Source of the DNA: Alphaproteobacteria bacterium UBA828
GTDB lineage: Bacteria > Pseudomonadota > Alphaproteobacteria > UBA828
Direction of reading: 5' to 3'
Assembly: GCA_002296185.1 (NCBI GenBank)
Contig: DBHM01000012.1
Location: forward strand, 1 to 12,479
DNA length: 12,479 nucleotides
Below are positions 6,704 through 12,479 of this stretch, piece by piece (positions within the stretch are counted from its first letter, which is position 1; each line of letters opens with the position of its first letter). Both the position numbers and the translations under genes were made by a program. The notes under the pieces were generated by a model, which was not told the DNA's origin, made no database searches, and was given only the letters and a program-made list of their open reading frames with translations.

Positions 6704-8281
6704 TTAAAATTTCAGCAACTTTACTTGATTAACCGCCTGTAATTCACTCAATAAGTTAACCACCTTATTTGGCACTTCTCCATCTACTGAAATTAAGGCA
6801 ATAGCATCCCCACCCTCAAATGACCGACCTAAGGAAAATGTTCCGATATTTACTCCGGCATCACCTAGGGCACCACCCATAGCGCCAATTAAACCTGGTC
6901 TATCATCATTGGTGATATAAAGCATACTTGGTGCCAACTGAGCTTCAATAGGAATCCCCTTAATATTTACAATACGCGGCTTGTCATCAGAAAATAATGT
7001 GCCTGATATTGTGCGCTCTTGCTCATCTGTAATTACTCTTAATCTTAGCAAGGTTTTGTAATCCCGACATTCTGTAGACTTTAGTTCTCGGATATCTATA
7101 CCCCTCTCACGGGCTATAGATAATGCACTTATTGCATTGACTGACTCCAACTGAGGCCTCAATAGACCAGAAAGAAACATGGCGCTCATGGGCTCTGTAT
7201 TAAGACTTGCAACGTCACCTTCGAATTCCATAGTTACACTCTTAATATCTGAAACTGTTAATTGACCAGCAAAACTACCCAACTGATCTGCAAGCTTTAA
7301 GTAAGGTCCCAAAGCCCCCATTTCCTCAACACCAATTGAAGGCATATTGATTGCATTTGTAACCCCACCATCTAATAGAAAATCACTCATCTGTTCAGCT
7401 ACTTGAATTGCAACCTTTTCTTGAGCCTCAAGAGTAGATGCACCCAAATGGGGGGTAGCAATAATCTCCTCCATACCAAATAAAGGATTATCTTTTGCTG
7501 GCTCTTCAGAAAAGACGTCAAGAGCCGCACCAGATACTATCCCACTTTGAATTGCGTCCTTTAGTGCAAATTCGTCAATAAGACCGCCACGAGCACAGTT
7601 GATGATCTTGCATCCTGACTTTACTTTTTTTAGAGACTGAGAATTAAGGATATTACGTGTATCCCCATTCAAAGGAACATGTAAGCTAATTACATCAGCC
7701 TCTGCTAATAAATCTTCTAAATCTAGTTTCTTCACCCCTAAGTCACTAGCAACGTCGTTTGATAAATATGGATCATAAACAGATACCTTCATCCGCAGAC
7801 CTATGGCCAAACGTGCCACTATAGATCCTATATTTCCACAACCAATAAGACCTAAAGACTTATTACATAGCTCAACGCCCATAAATCTACTTTTTTCCCA
7901 CTTCCCTGCTTGAGTAGATGTATTTGCTGTAGGTATCTGCCGAGCAAGAGCCATCATCATTGCAATTGTATGCTCAGCAGTAGTGATTGAATTACCAAAT
8001 GGAGTATTCATCACAACAATACCTTTAGAGGTAGCAGCTGGAATATTTATATTATCGACTCCGATACCAGCACGTCCTATAACTTTCAATTGAGTTGCGT
8101 AACTTATTAACTCCTCAGTTACTTGTGTAGAAGATCTAACGGCTAAACCGTCATAATCTTTTATAACTGAACAAAGCTTTTCATCGCTAAGGTCAGCCTG
8201 AACATCGACTTTTATACCTCTTGATACAAAAACCTCAGCTGCCTTAGGTGACATTTTATCAGAAATGATTACCTTACTCAT
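6704..8281 (-). CDS. serA: D-3-phosphoglycerate dehydrogenase
   Basis: It oxidises 3-phosphoglycerate to 3-phosphohydroxypyruvate with NAD+, the entry to serine synthesis. The protein has 525 residues, the long type: a split catalytic domain, a Rossmann domain with GLIGCGNIGS (about 144-153) and an acidic residue in VYDPY (D170), an intervening ASB domain (about 320-450), and a C-terminal ACT domain (about 453-525, with TNDDRPGLIGAMGGALGDAGVNIGTFSLGR). Catalytic residues are R231 (NCARGGLID), E260 (DVFSEEPA) and H278 (ATPHLGAST). The ACT domain suggests small-molecule, possibly serine, control. I start it at ATG 8281, which shares its A with the serC stop (TGATG); a TTG three bases upstream is the alternative. 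The overlap implies translational coupling to serC. Confidence 0.97.
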   Translation of the reverse strand: MSKVIISDKMSPKAAEVFVSRGIKVDVQADLSDEKLCSVIKDYDGLAVRSSTQVTEELISYATQLKVIGRAGIGVDNINIPAATSKGIVVMNTPFGNSITTAEHTIAMMMALARQIPTANTSTQAGKWEKSRFMGVELCNKSLGLIGCGNIGSIVARLAIGLRMKVSVYDPYLSNDVASDLGVKKLDLEDLLAEADVISLHVPLNGDTRNILNSQSLKKVKSGCKIINCARGGLIDEFALKDAIQSGIVSGAALDVFSEEPAKDNPLFGMEEIIATPHLGASTLEAQEKVAIQVAEQMSDFLLDGGVTNAINMPSIGVEEMGALGPYLKLADQLGSFAGQLTVSDIKSVTMEFEGDVASLNTEPMSAMFLSGLLRPQLESVNAISALSIARERGIDIRELKSTECRDYKTLLRLRVITDEQERTISGTLFSDDKPRIVNIKGIPIEAQLAPSMLYITNDDRPGLIGAMGGALGDAGVNIGTFSLGRSFEGGDAIALISVDGEVPNKVVNLLSELQAVNQVKLLKF

Positions 8282-9450
8282 CAATCATCTTTCTTCCTGG
8301 TATGACGTGAATCAACTTGCTCCCATGCCCAGTCCAACCATGGCAATAAAGCCTCTATATCTGAAGATTCAATTGTTGCACCACCCCATATCCTAATACC
8401 GGGAGGTGCCGCACGATGTGTATTGATATCAAAAGCAACTCTTTCAGATTCAAGAATGCTACATATTTCTTCAACAACAGACCATTTTTCTTCTACTTCT
8501 AGATCAGAAAACCAAGAAGCATTTATAGATAAACACATAGAAGTTCTCGAACGTGTTTCTTTATTTTGCGCAAGAAAATCGACCCATTCTCTTGATTCAA
8601 CCCAGTCCTCAACAATACTAAAGTTTTTATTACATCGATCAATCATAGCTTTTTCGCCACCATTATCTTCAATCCACCTCAGAGAATCTAGGGCATCCTC
8701 TATTGCGAGTAGAGATACAGTATTAATGGTATTGCCCTTAAAAGCTGATTCATCAAATTTTCCATTTTTTTGTAGACGAAAAATCTTTGGAATTGGCCAT
8801 GGGGCAGTATATGAATTAAGTTGCTCAATAGCATGAGGCGATAAGACGATCATCCCAAAACCTGCCTCGCCACCCATCACCTTCTGCCATGACCACGTAG
8901 TCGCATCGAGCTTGTCCCAAGGCATAGAGTAAGCAAAAACTGCTGAAGTAGCATCACATATGGTCACACCTTTACGATTATTGGATATCCAGTCACCACT
9001 AGGGACACGAACCCCCGATGTAGTACCATTCCATACAAAAATAGAGTCTCGTTTATCATCCGCAAGTGAAAGATCAGGTAACTGTCCATAAGGGGCCCGA
9101 ATAACTCTGCTATCTAGGGGATTGAGCTGTGACTCTCCATCAATGACCCATTGTTCACCAAAATTTTCCCAAGAAAAAAAATCAGCACCGCGTGAGCCAA
9201 GCAAACTCCACATAGCCATTTCCATTGCTCCTGTGTCAGATCCAGGAACTATTGCTACACGGTATCCTTCAGGAAGATTAAGTAGCTCGGAAGTTTTGCT
9301 AAGGACTGCATTAATTCGTGACTTGGGCTCTTTAGCACGATGAGAACGACCAACAAGAGCTCCAGCTAGAGCATCAGGAGTCCATCCCGGCCTTTTTGAA
9401 CAAGGGCCAGACGAAAATAGCGGGTTGCGAGGCTTTAAATCTGGCTTCAT
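8281..9450 (-). CDS. serC: Phosphoserine aminotransferase (alphaproteobacterial type)
   Basis: A PLP-dependent class V aminotransferase that converts 3-phosphohydroxypyruvate plus glutamate to 3-phosphoserine plus 2-oxoglutarate; it may also serve pyridoxal phosphate synthesis. It has 389 residues with the N-terminal FSSGPCSKRPGW, a substrate-binding GRSHRAKEPK, PGSDTGAMEMAMW near the cofactor phosphate, ICDATSAVFA (D166) and the Schiff-base lysine K190 in TWSWQKVMGGEAGFG. The W-Q-K-x-x-G-G-E arrangement and the length fit the alphaproteobacterial SerC subgroup rather than the E. coli type. I chose ATG 9450; a TTG at 9453 is also in frame, and GGAAAG lies 10 bases upstream of the ATG. It heads the serC-serA-hisZ-purA operon. 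Confidence 0.95.
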   Translation of the reverse strand: MKPDLKPRNPLFSSGPCSKRPGWTPDALAGALVGRSHRAKEPKSRINAVLSKTSELLNLPEGYRVAIVPGSDTGAMEMAMWSLLGSRGADFFSWENFGEQWVIDGESQLNPLDSRVIRAPYGQLPDLSLADDKRDSIFVWNGTTSGVRVPSGDWISNNRKGVTICDATSAVFAYSMPWDKLDATTWSWQKVMGGEAGFGMIVLSPHAIEQLNSYTAPWPIPKIFRLQKNGKFDESAFKGNTINTVSLLAIEDALDSLRWIEDNGGEKAMIDRCNKNFSIVEDWVESREWVDFLAQNKETRSRTSMCLSINASWFSDLEVEEKWSVVEEICSILESERVAFDINTHRAAPPGIRIWGGATIESSDIEALLPWLDWAWEQVDSRHTRKKDD

Positions 9451-9495
9451 CAACTTAATTCTTTCCGAAAAAACTTTGTCTGAAAATGTGGGCGG

Positions 9496-9524
9496 ATAGT
9501 AGGGCGCATAAACCCCGACGTCAA
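9496..9524 (-). promoter_or_regulatory. Sigma-70-type promoter of the serC-serA-hisZ-purA operon
   Basis: On the minus strand TTGACG (9524-9519) is followed by exactly 17 bases and then TACTAT (9501-9496), 5/6 and 4/6 matches to the housekeeping consensus. This predicts a start near 9489 and a leader of about 39 bases before serC. The spacer is strikingly GC-rich for this genome, with GGGG and GCGCCC arms that could form an inverted repeat, and GCCC recurs after the -10 box. Operator binding or a structured RNA is possible: a 'serC leader' RNA motif has been described upstream of alphaproteobacterial serC. I could not decide between these. Confidence 0.55.
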
Positions 9525-9593
9525 CGATAGGAAGATCATATACCTACAATAATTTAATTACATAAACTCAGATATTAGAATCAAAAAAAATGA

Positions 9594-10385
9594 TTAGAAT
9601 GTTATATTGCCCTCCATAAACTTTACCGCATTGCCTTTCAATTCAACACGATCGTCTTTAATGTTGCAATAAATCACCCCACCACGCATAGAAACCTGGT
9701 GAGCTATTAACTCTGCTTTCCCTAGCTGCTTTGACCAAAATGGAGCTAACATACAATGTGCAGAACCACAAACAGGATCCTCAGGAACGCCCAACTTTGG
9801 GCAAAAAAATCGCGATACAAAGTCTGCTTCTCTTGATTTTTTAGCTTTTGCAGTAACAATTACACCCCTACCAGGAATAAGCTTCAATCTTGAGTAATCT
9901 GGTTTTAAACTCAAGATCTCCTCTTCAGTATCATATATGACTAAATAATCAGGCCCTTTAAACACCTCTTTTGGTTTCACGCCTAAACCATCTAAGAGTT
10001 CTTGAGGAGGGTTACATTGGCCGAATTTATAGATAGGAAAATCCATAGAAATCCCGTTTGAATCTCTCCTTACAATCAATTTTGCATTAAAACGTGTTTG
10101 GAAGACAATTTCATGTTTTTTTATATCTAAATATGTGAAAATTACAAAAGCGCTGGCAAGAGTAGCGTGGCCGCAAAGTTCTACCTCACTCTCAGGAGTA
10201 AACCATCGAATATCAAATTCATTGTTATTAGGTACAAAAAAAGCTGTCTCAGACAAATTATTTTCGTTAGCAATTGATTGCAGAATGTCTTCATCTAGCC
10301 AATAATCTAAGGGCACCACAGCGGCAGGATTACCAGAAAAAACTGAGTCCGTAAACGCATCAATTTGATAAATTCTTAATTCCAT
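9594..10385 (-). CDS. PhzF-family isomerase/epimerase-like protein
   Basis: It belongs to the PhzF/DapF-like superfamily of cofactor-free isomerases. The 263-residue protein shows two pseudo-symmetric halves. The first has QIDAFTDSVFSGNPAAVV at the N-terminus, E46 in NNLSETAFF (the PhzF general acid/base) and VELCGHATLA with H73. The second has D203 in EDPVCGSAHC. Cysteines C71 and C206 sit at the places that hold the catalytic pair in diaminopimelate epimerase, so the chemistry could be thiol or Glu based. The substrate is unknown: no phenazine genes are present, and most family members outside phenazine clusters are uncharacterised. No Shine-Dalgarno is seen, and a TATAAT just upstream suggests a nearly leaderless mRNA. 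It lies 143 bp upstream of serC on the same strand, with a separate promoter candidate for serC between them. Confidence 0.9.
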   Translation of the reverse strand: MELRIYQIDAFTDSVFSGNPAAVVPLDYWLDEDILQSIANENNLSETAFFVPNNNEFDIRWFTPESEVELCGHATLASAFVIFTYLDIKKHEIVFQTRFNAKLIVRRDSNGISMDFPIYKFGQCNPPQELLDGLGVKPKEVFKGPDYLVIYDTEEEILSLKPDYSRLKLIPGRGVIVTAKAKKSREADFVSRFFCPKLGVPEDPVCGSAHCMLAPFWSKQLGKAELIAHQVSMRGGVIYCNIKDDRVELKGNAVKFMEGNITF

Positions 10386-10396
10386 ATATCAAGATT

Positions 10397-10406
10397 ATTA
10401 TATAAC
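10397..10406. promoter_or_regulatory. Overlapping divergent -10 elements (phzF-like and Sel1 genes)
   Basis: TATAAT on the minus strand (10402-10397) and TATAAC on the plus strand (10401-10406) overlap in the palindrome TTATATAA. The minus element would start transcription near 10390, about 5 bases before the PhzF-family ATG. The plus element would start near 10413 and include the AAAGGA Shine-Dalgarno of the Sel1 gene. No good -35 box is visible for either direction, so this is tentative. Confidence 0.35.
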
Positions 10407-10420
10407 ACAATTACAAATAC

Positions 10421-10426
10421 AAAGGA
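10421..10426 (+). promoter_or_regulatory. Shine-Dalgarno site pointing to an ATT start codon
   Basis: AAAGGA lies 8 bases before ATT 10435-10437, which is in frame with the Sel1-repeat gene and opens a lysine-rich signal-anchor sequence. No ATG, GTG or TTG is found in this frame between here and TTG 10480. A second purine-rich site, AGAGGA (10462-10467), is 12 bases before that TTG and is the competing ribosome-binding site. Confidence 0.4.
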
Positions 10427-10479
10427 TAAATAAGATTAAGAAAAAACTATTACATCAAGTTAGAGGAATCGCAACTGTC

Positions 10480-11757
10480 TTGCTAATGGCAGGCCTTTTA
10501 TTCGTACACTATCATATTGCTTATGAAAATAAATCTTCGGCAAACAGTTTTTCTTCAGAAGACTATTTTTTTTTAGGACTAAATGCTTGGAAATCTGGTG
10601 ATTATCGAAATGCGTATTCATTCTGGGAAACTGCATCATCGTCCGGTGATCCTGATGCCCAATATAACCTCGCTGTAATTCATGAGTCTGGTTATGGAAA
10701 AGAAAAAGATTTAGAAACAGCCATTAAATTATATAGTTTAGCAGCTCAATATAATTTTCCCGAGGCATCAATACGCTTAGCTAAAATCAAAAAGTCCTAC
10801 CCAGATATCAAAATATCTATAAAAGATATTAGAGTTCTCTTAGAAAAATCAGCACGATCTGGTTTCAAAAATGCACAATTTGAGTTAGCACAATCGTTTA
10901 ATACACAGATGAAGAATGATAAGAATTATTCACAAGCAGTGTTCTGGTATAGGTCAGCAGCTCTTAATGGTCATACTGCAGCTCAATATAATCTCGCTCT
11001 AATGCTCGATAGGGGAATTGGGACACCTATAGATCATGTTGAGGCTCATAAATGGTATTTAAGTGCAGCAAAATCTGGAAGCTCAGCTGCTCAGAATAAT
11101 CTTGGATACCAGTTTGAACGCGGCTTAGGAGTTGAGCATAATCTAGATAAAGCTCGTGAGTGGTATCAACTATCAGCAAAATCTGGATATAAACTTGGGC
11201 AAAGAAACTTAGCAATAATAAATCATCATGGTTACGGAGGTAATAGAAACCTCCCAAATGCTCTAAAATGGTATAGAAAAGCGGCTTATCAGGGCGATCA
11301 AACTTCGCAGATTCAACTTGCATTGATGCTGTTTAATGGACTTGGAGAACAAAGAAATATCATAGAGTCTATGAGCTGGATGATTGTTTCCGAAAAAATA
11401 TCAAAAACGCCTGAAATTATTTCTACAAAACAAATAATTTCTAGCTACCTTACAAAAGAAGAATTGACTTATGCGGAATCTAGATCAAATGAACTAATTC
11501 AATTAATAAGAAACAAAAAAACACAAAAAAAGAAAAATAATATAAAGCCACTAAGCCCTGACATTCTCCTTAATTCCGTTATGACAACCCAAAGATATCT
11601 TAAGTCTTTAGAACTCTATAAAGGAAAAGTTGATGGAATAATGGGTCCAGAAACTGCTGATTCAATATTAAAGTTTCAAAAATCAAATGGACTTAATCAA
11701 ACAAAAAGTATTGATACAAATCTCATAAAATCTCTCAAAGTTAAGCTAAAGTATTAG
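10480..11757 (+). CDS. Sel1-repeat protein with C-terminal peptidoglycan-binding domain
   Basis: Coordinates use the first conventional start (TTG 10480, 425 residues); I think translation really begins at ATT 10435, adding MKKKLLHQVRGIATV and completing a membrane anchor or signal peptide. Residues about 35-310 hold around six Sel1-like (TPR-related) helical repeats, with typical A-x-x-W-Y-x-x-A-A-x-x-G and A-Q-x-N-L-A-x-M motifs, for example AVFWYRSAALNGHTAAQYNLALMLDRGIG split over 153-181. A lysine/asparagine-rich linker (about 345-356) leads to a PG_binding_1-type domain (about 361-422: TQRYLKSLELYKGKVDGIMGPETA with D385-G-x-x-G-P-x-T). This predicts a periplasmic, membrane-tethered scaffold touching peptidoglycan; Sel1 proteins commonly arrange protein complexes in envelope or secretion pathways. 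Its partner is unknown. It is monocistronic and followed by a strong hairpin. Confidence 0.88.
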   Translation: MLMAGLLFVHYHIAYENKSSANSFSSEDYFFLGLNAWKSGDYRNAYSFWETASSSGDPDAQYNLAVIHESGYGKEKDLETAIKLYSLAAQYNFPEASIRLAKIKKSYPDIKISIKDIRVLLEKSARSGFKNAQFELAQSFNTQMKNDKNYSQAVFWYRSAALNGHTAAQYNLALMLDRGIGTPIDHVEAHKWYLSAAKSGSSAAQNNLGYQFERGLGVEHNLDKAREWYQLSAKSGYKLGQRNLAIINHHGYGGNRNLPNALKWYRKAAYQGDQTSQIQLALMLFNGLGEQRNIIESMSWMIVSEKISKTPEIISTKQIISSYLTKEELTYAESRSNELIQLIRNKKTQKKKNNIKPLSPDILLNSVMTTQRYLKSLELYKGKVDGIMGPETADSILKFQKSNGLNQTKSIDTNLIKSLKVKLKY

Positions 11758-11810
11758 GTTCTATCTAACGCTATTTTTTAGTATCAGTAACCAGAATACC
11801 CTCAATAATA

Positions 11811-11844
11811 AAGGGAGTAAGTTATATATAAAACTTACTCCCTT
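11811..11844 (-). terminator. Intrinsic terminator after groEL, possibly bidirectional
   Basis: A perfect 13-bp stem (AAGGGAGTAAGTT paired with AACTTACTCCCTT) encloses an 8-base AT loop. On the minus strand the stem is followed at once by TATTATTG, so with the stem's final TT it gives a U-rich tail and fits termination of groEL transcripts 45 bp after its stop. On the plus strand the tail is poorer (AATAGATGAGTTTTT), but the hairpin could still stop transcripts from the Sel1 gene, which ends 53 bp earlier. Confidence 0.8.
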
Positions 11845-11888
11845 AATAGATGAGTTTTTGTTGTTAAATGACCAGCTCACATAGAGGC

Positions 11889-12479
11889 TTAGAAACCACC
11901 CATGCCGCCCATGCCACCCATACCACCCATGCCACCCATATCTGGAGCACCTCCAGCTGGGGCATCTTTAGGTTCGGGACGCTCAGCAACCATAGCCTCT
12001 GTAGTAATTAATAAACCAGCAACTGATGCAGCATCTTGTAATGCTGTTCTCACTACTTTAGCTGGATCAATAATTCCGGCCTTTACCATATCAGTATATT
12101 CCTCATTCTGAGCATCAAAACCCTGTGTAGAAGATTTCTGCTCAAGAAGCTTACCGATTACTAGAGACCCATCAACACCGGCATTTTCTACTATAATTCT
12201 TGCAGGAGCTCTTAGTGCTCGCCGCACAATATCAACACCGACATCCTGGTCATGATTTTCACCAGTAACTTTATCGAGAACCTTAGTACCGTATAGAAGT
12301 GACATACCACCACCGGGGACTATACCTTCTTCAACAGCAGCCCTAGTAGCATTGAGTGCGTCTTCCACCAGATCCTTGCTTTCCTTAACCTCAACCTCTG
12401 TAGCGCCGCCAACTTTCAAAACAGCAACACCACCAGCAAGCTTAGCTAATCGCTCCTGAAGTTTTTCACGATCATAATC
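11889..12479 (-). CDS. groEL: 60-kDa chaperonin GroEL, C-terminal part
   Basis: GroEL is the ATP-driven tetradecameric folding chamber that works with GroES. The window holds the last 196 residues; the gene continues past the right edge, with the frame open to the final base. Visible parts are DYDREKLQERLAKLAGGVAV and KVGGATEVEVKE at the apical-to-intermediate junction, ALNATRAAVEEGIVPGGGMSLL in the intermediate and equatorial domains, a late equatorial segment with DPAKVVRTALQDAASVAGLLITTEAMV, and the flexible GGM tail ending MGGMGGMGGF. The tail of four GGM units is of normal bacterial type. A hairpin terminator lies 45 bp downstream. The promoter and groES are outside the window; regulation by the nearby rpoH product is expected from family knowledge, not seen here. 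Confidence 0.99.
   Translation of the reverse strand, partial: DYDREKLQERLAKLAGGVAVLKVGGATEVEVKESKDLVEDALNATRAAVEEGIVPGGGMSLLYGTKVLDKVTGENHDQDVGVDIVRRALRAPARIIVENAGVDGSLVIGKLLEQKSSTQGFDAQNEEYTDMVKAGIIDPAKVVRTALQDAASVAGLLITTEAMVAERPEPKDAPAGGAPDMGGMGGMGGMGGMGGF

Noticed and set aside
8423..9343. Plus-strand open frames inside serC.
   Set aside because: Antisense shadows of a conserved enzyme gene, with no recognisable domains.
9450..9539. A 29-codon upstream frame on the minus strand (ATG 9539) whose TGA overlaps the serC ATG, resembling a coupled leader peptide.
   Set aside because: It spans the predicted -35/-10 boxes, so it would not be transcribed from that promoter. Its AGGT is too close to its ATG, and it has only three serine codons, so no attenuation logic is visible.
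11027..11323. Minus-strand 98-codon frame inside the Sel1-repeat gene.
   Set aside because: It mirrors the repeated codons of the Sel1 units on the other strand and has no independent support.
11890..11942. Short tandem repeat of about 9 bp near the groEL stop.
   Set aside because: It encodes the normal GGM tail of GroEL and is not a separate repeat element.
11902..12111. Plus-strand Pro/Met-rich frame opposite the groEL 3' end.
   Set aside because: It is the antisense reading of the GGM tail, which always gives a Pro-Met repeat; not a gene.

Overview
The window is AT-rich bacterial chromosome carrying housekeeping genes packed at high density. The gene content points to an alphaproteobacterium: an alphaproteobacterial-type serC directly followed by serA, then hisZ and purA, facing rpoH with an RluA-family pseudouridine synthase beside it. 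The low G+C and short intergenic gaps would suit a free-living, partly streamlined (for example marine) lineage, but that is inference; I cannot name a genus.

Layout from left to right: (1) the last 74 codons of a Gfo/Idh/MocA-type oxidoreductase on the + strand; (2) a compact three-gene minus-strand cluster, transcribed from about 2130 down to 295, encoding a single-pass membrane protein of unknown function, a small JAMM/M67 metallopeptidase and a low-specificity threonine aldolase; (3) divergent from it across only 19 bp, rluD and then rpoH on the + strand, with a heat-shock-type (sigma-32) promoter candidate directly before rpoH; (4) a convergent minus-strand operon serC-serA-hisZ-purA (9450 down to 4194) with a good sigma-70-type promoter candidate before serC; (5) a PhzF-family gene (minus) divergent from a Sel1-repeat/peptidoglycan-binding protein gene (plus); (6) a strong hairpin terminator; (7) the 3' third of groEL on the minus strand, running off the right edge.

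Functionally, serC and serA give two steps of serine synthesis from 3-phosphoglycerate, hisZ supplies the regulatory subunit for the first step of histidine synthesis, and purA commits IMP to AMP. Threonine aldolase adds a glycine-forming or glycine-consuming step. rpoH encodes the heat-shock sigma factor whose classic targets include groEL, found about 7.7 kb away in the same window.

I found no mobile element, CRISPR array, tRNA, rRNA or defence cluster. No clearly new multi-gene system is visible. The points most worth a second look are: an apparent ATT start codon that restores a signal-anchor N-terminus on the Sel1/PG-binding protein; the putative autoregulatory promoter of rpoH; the GC-rich promoter/leader element of the serC operon; and the orphan JAMM peptidase. 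Several start codons were moved from the longest open frame to a better supported position (JAMM gene, hisZ, serA, serC).
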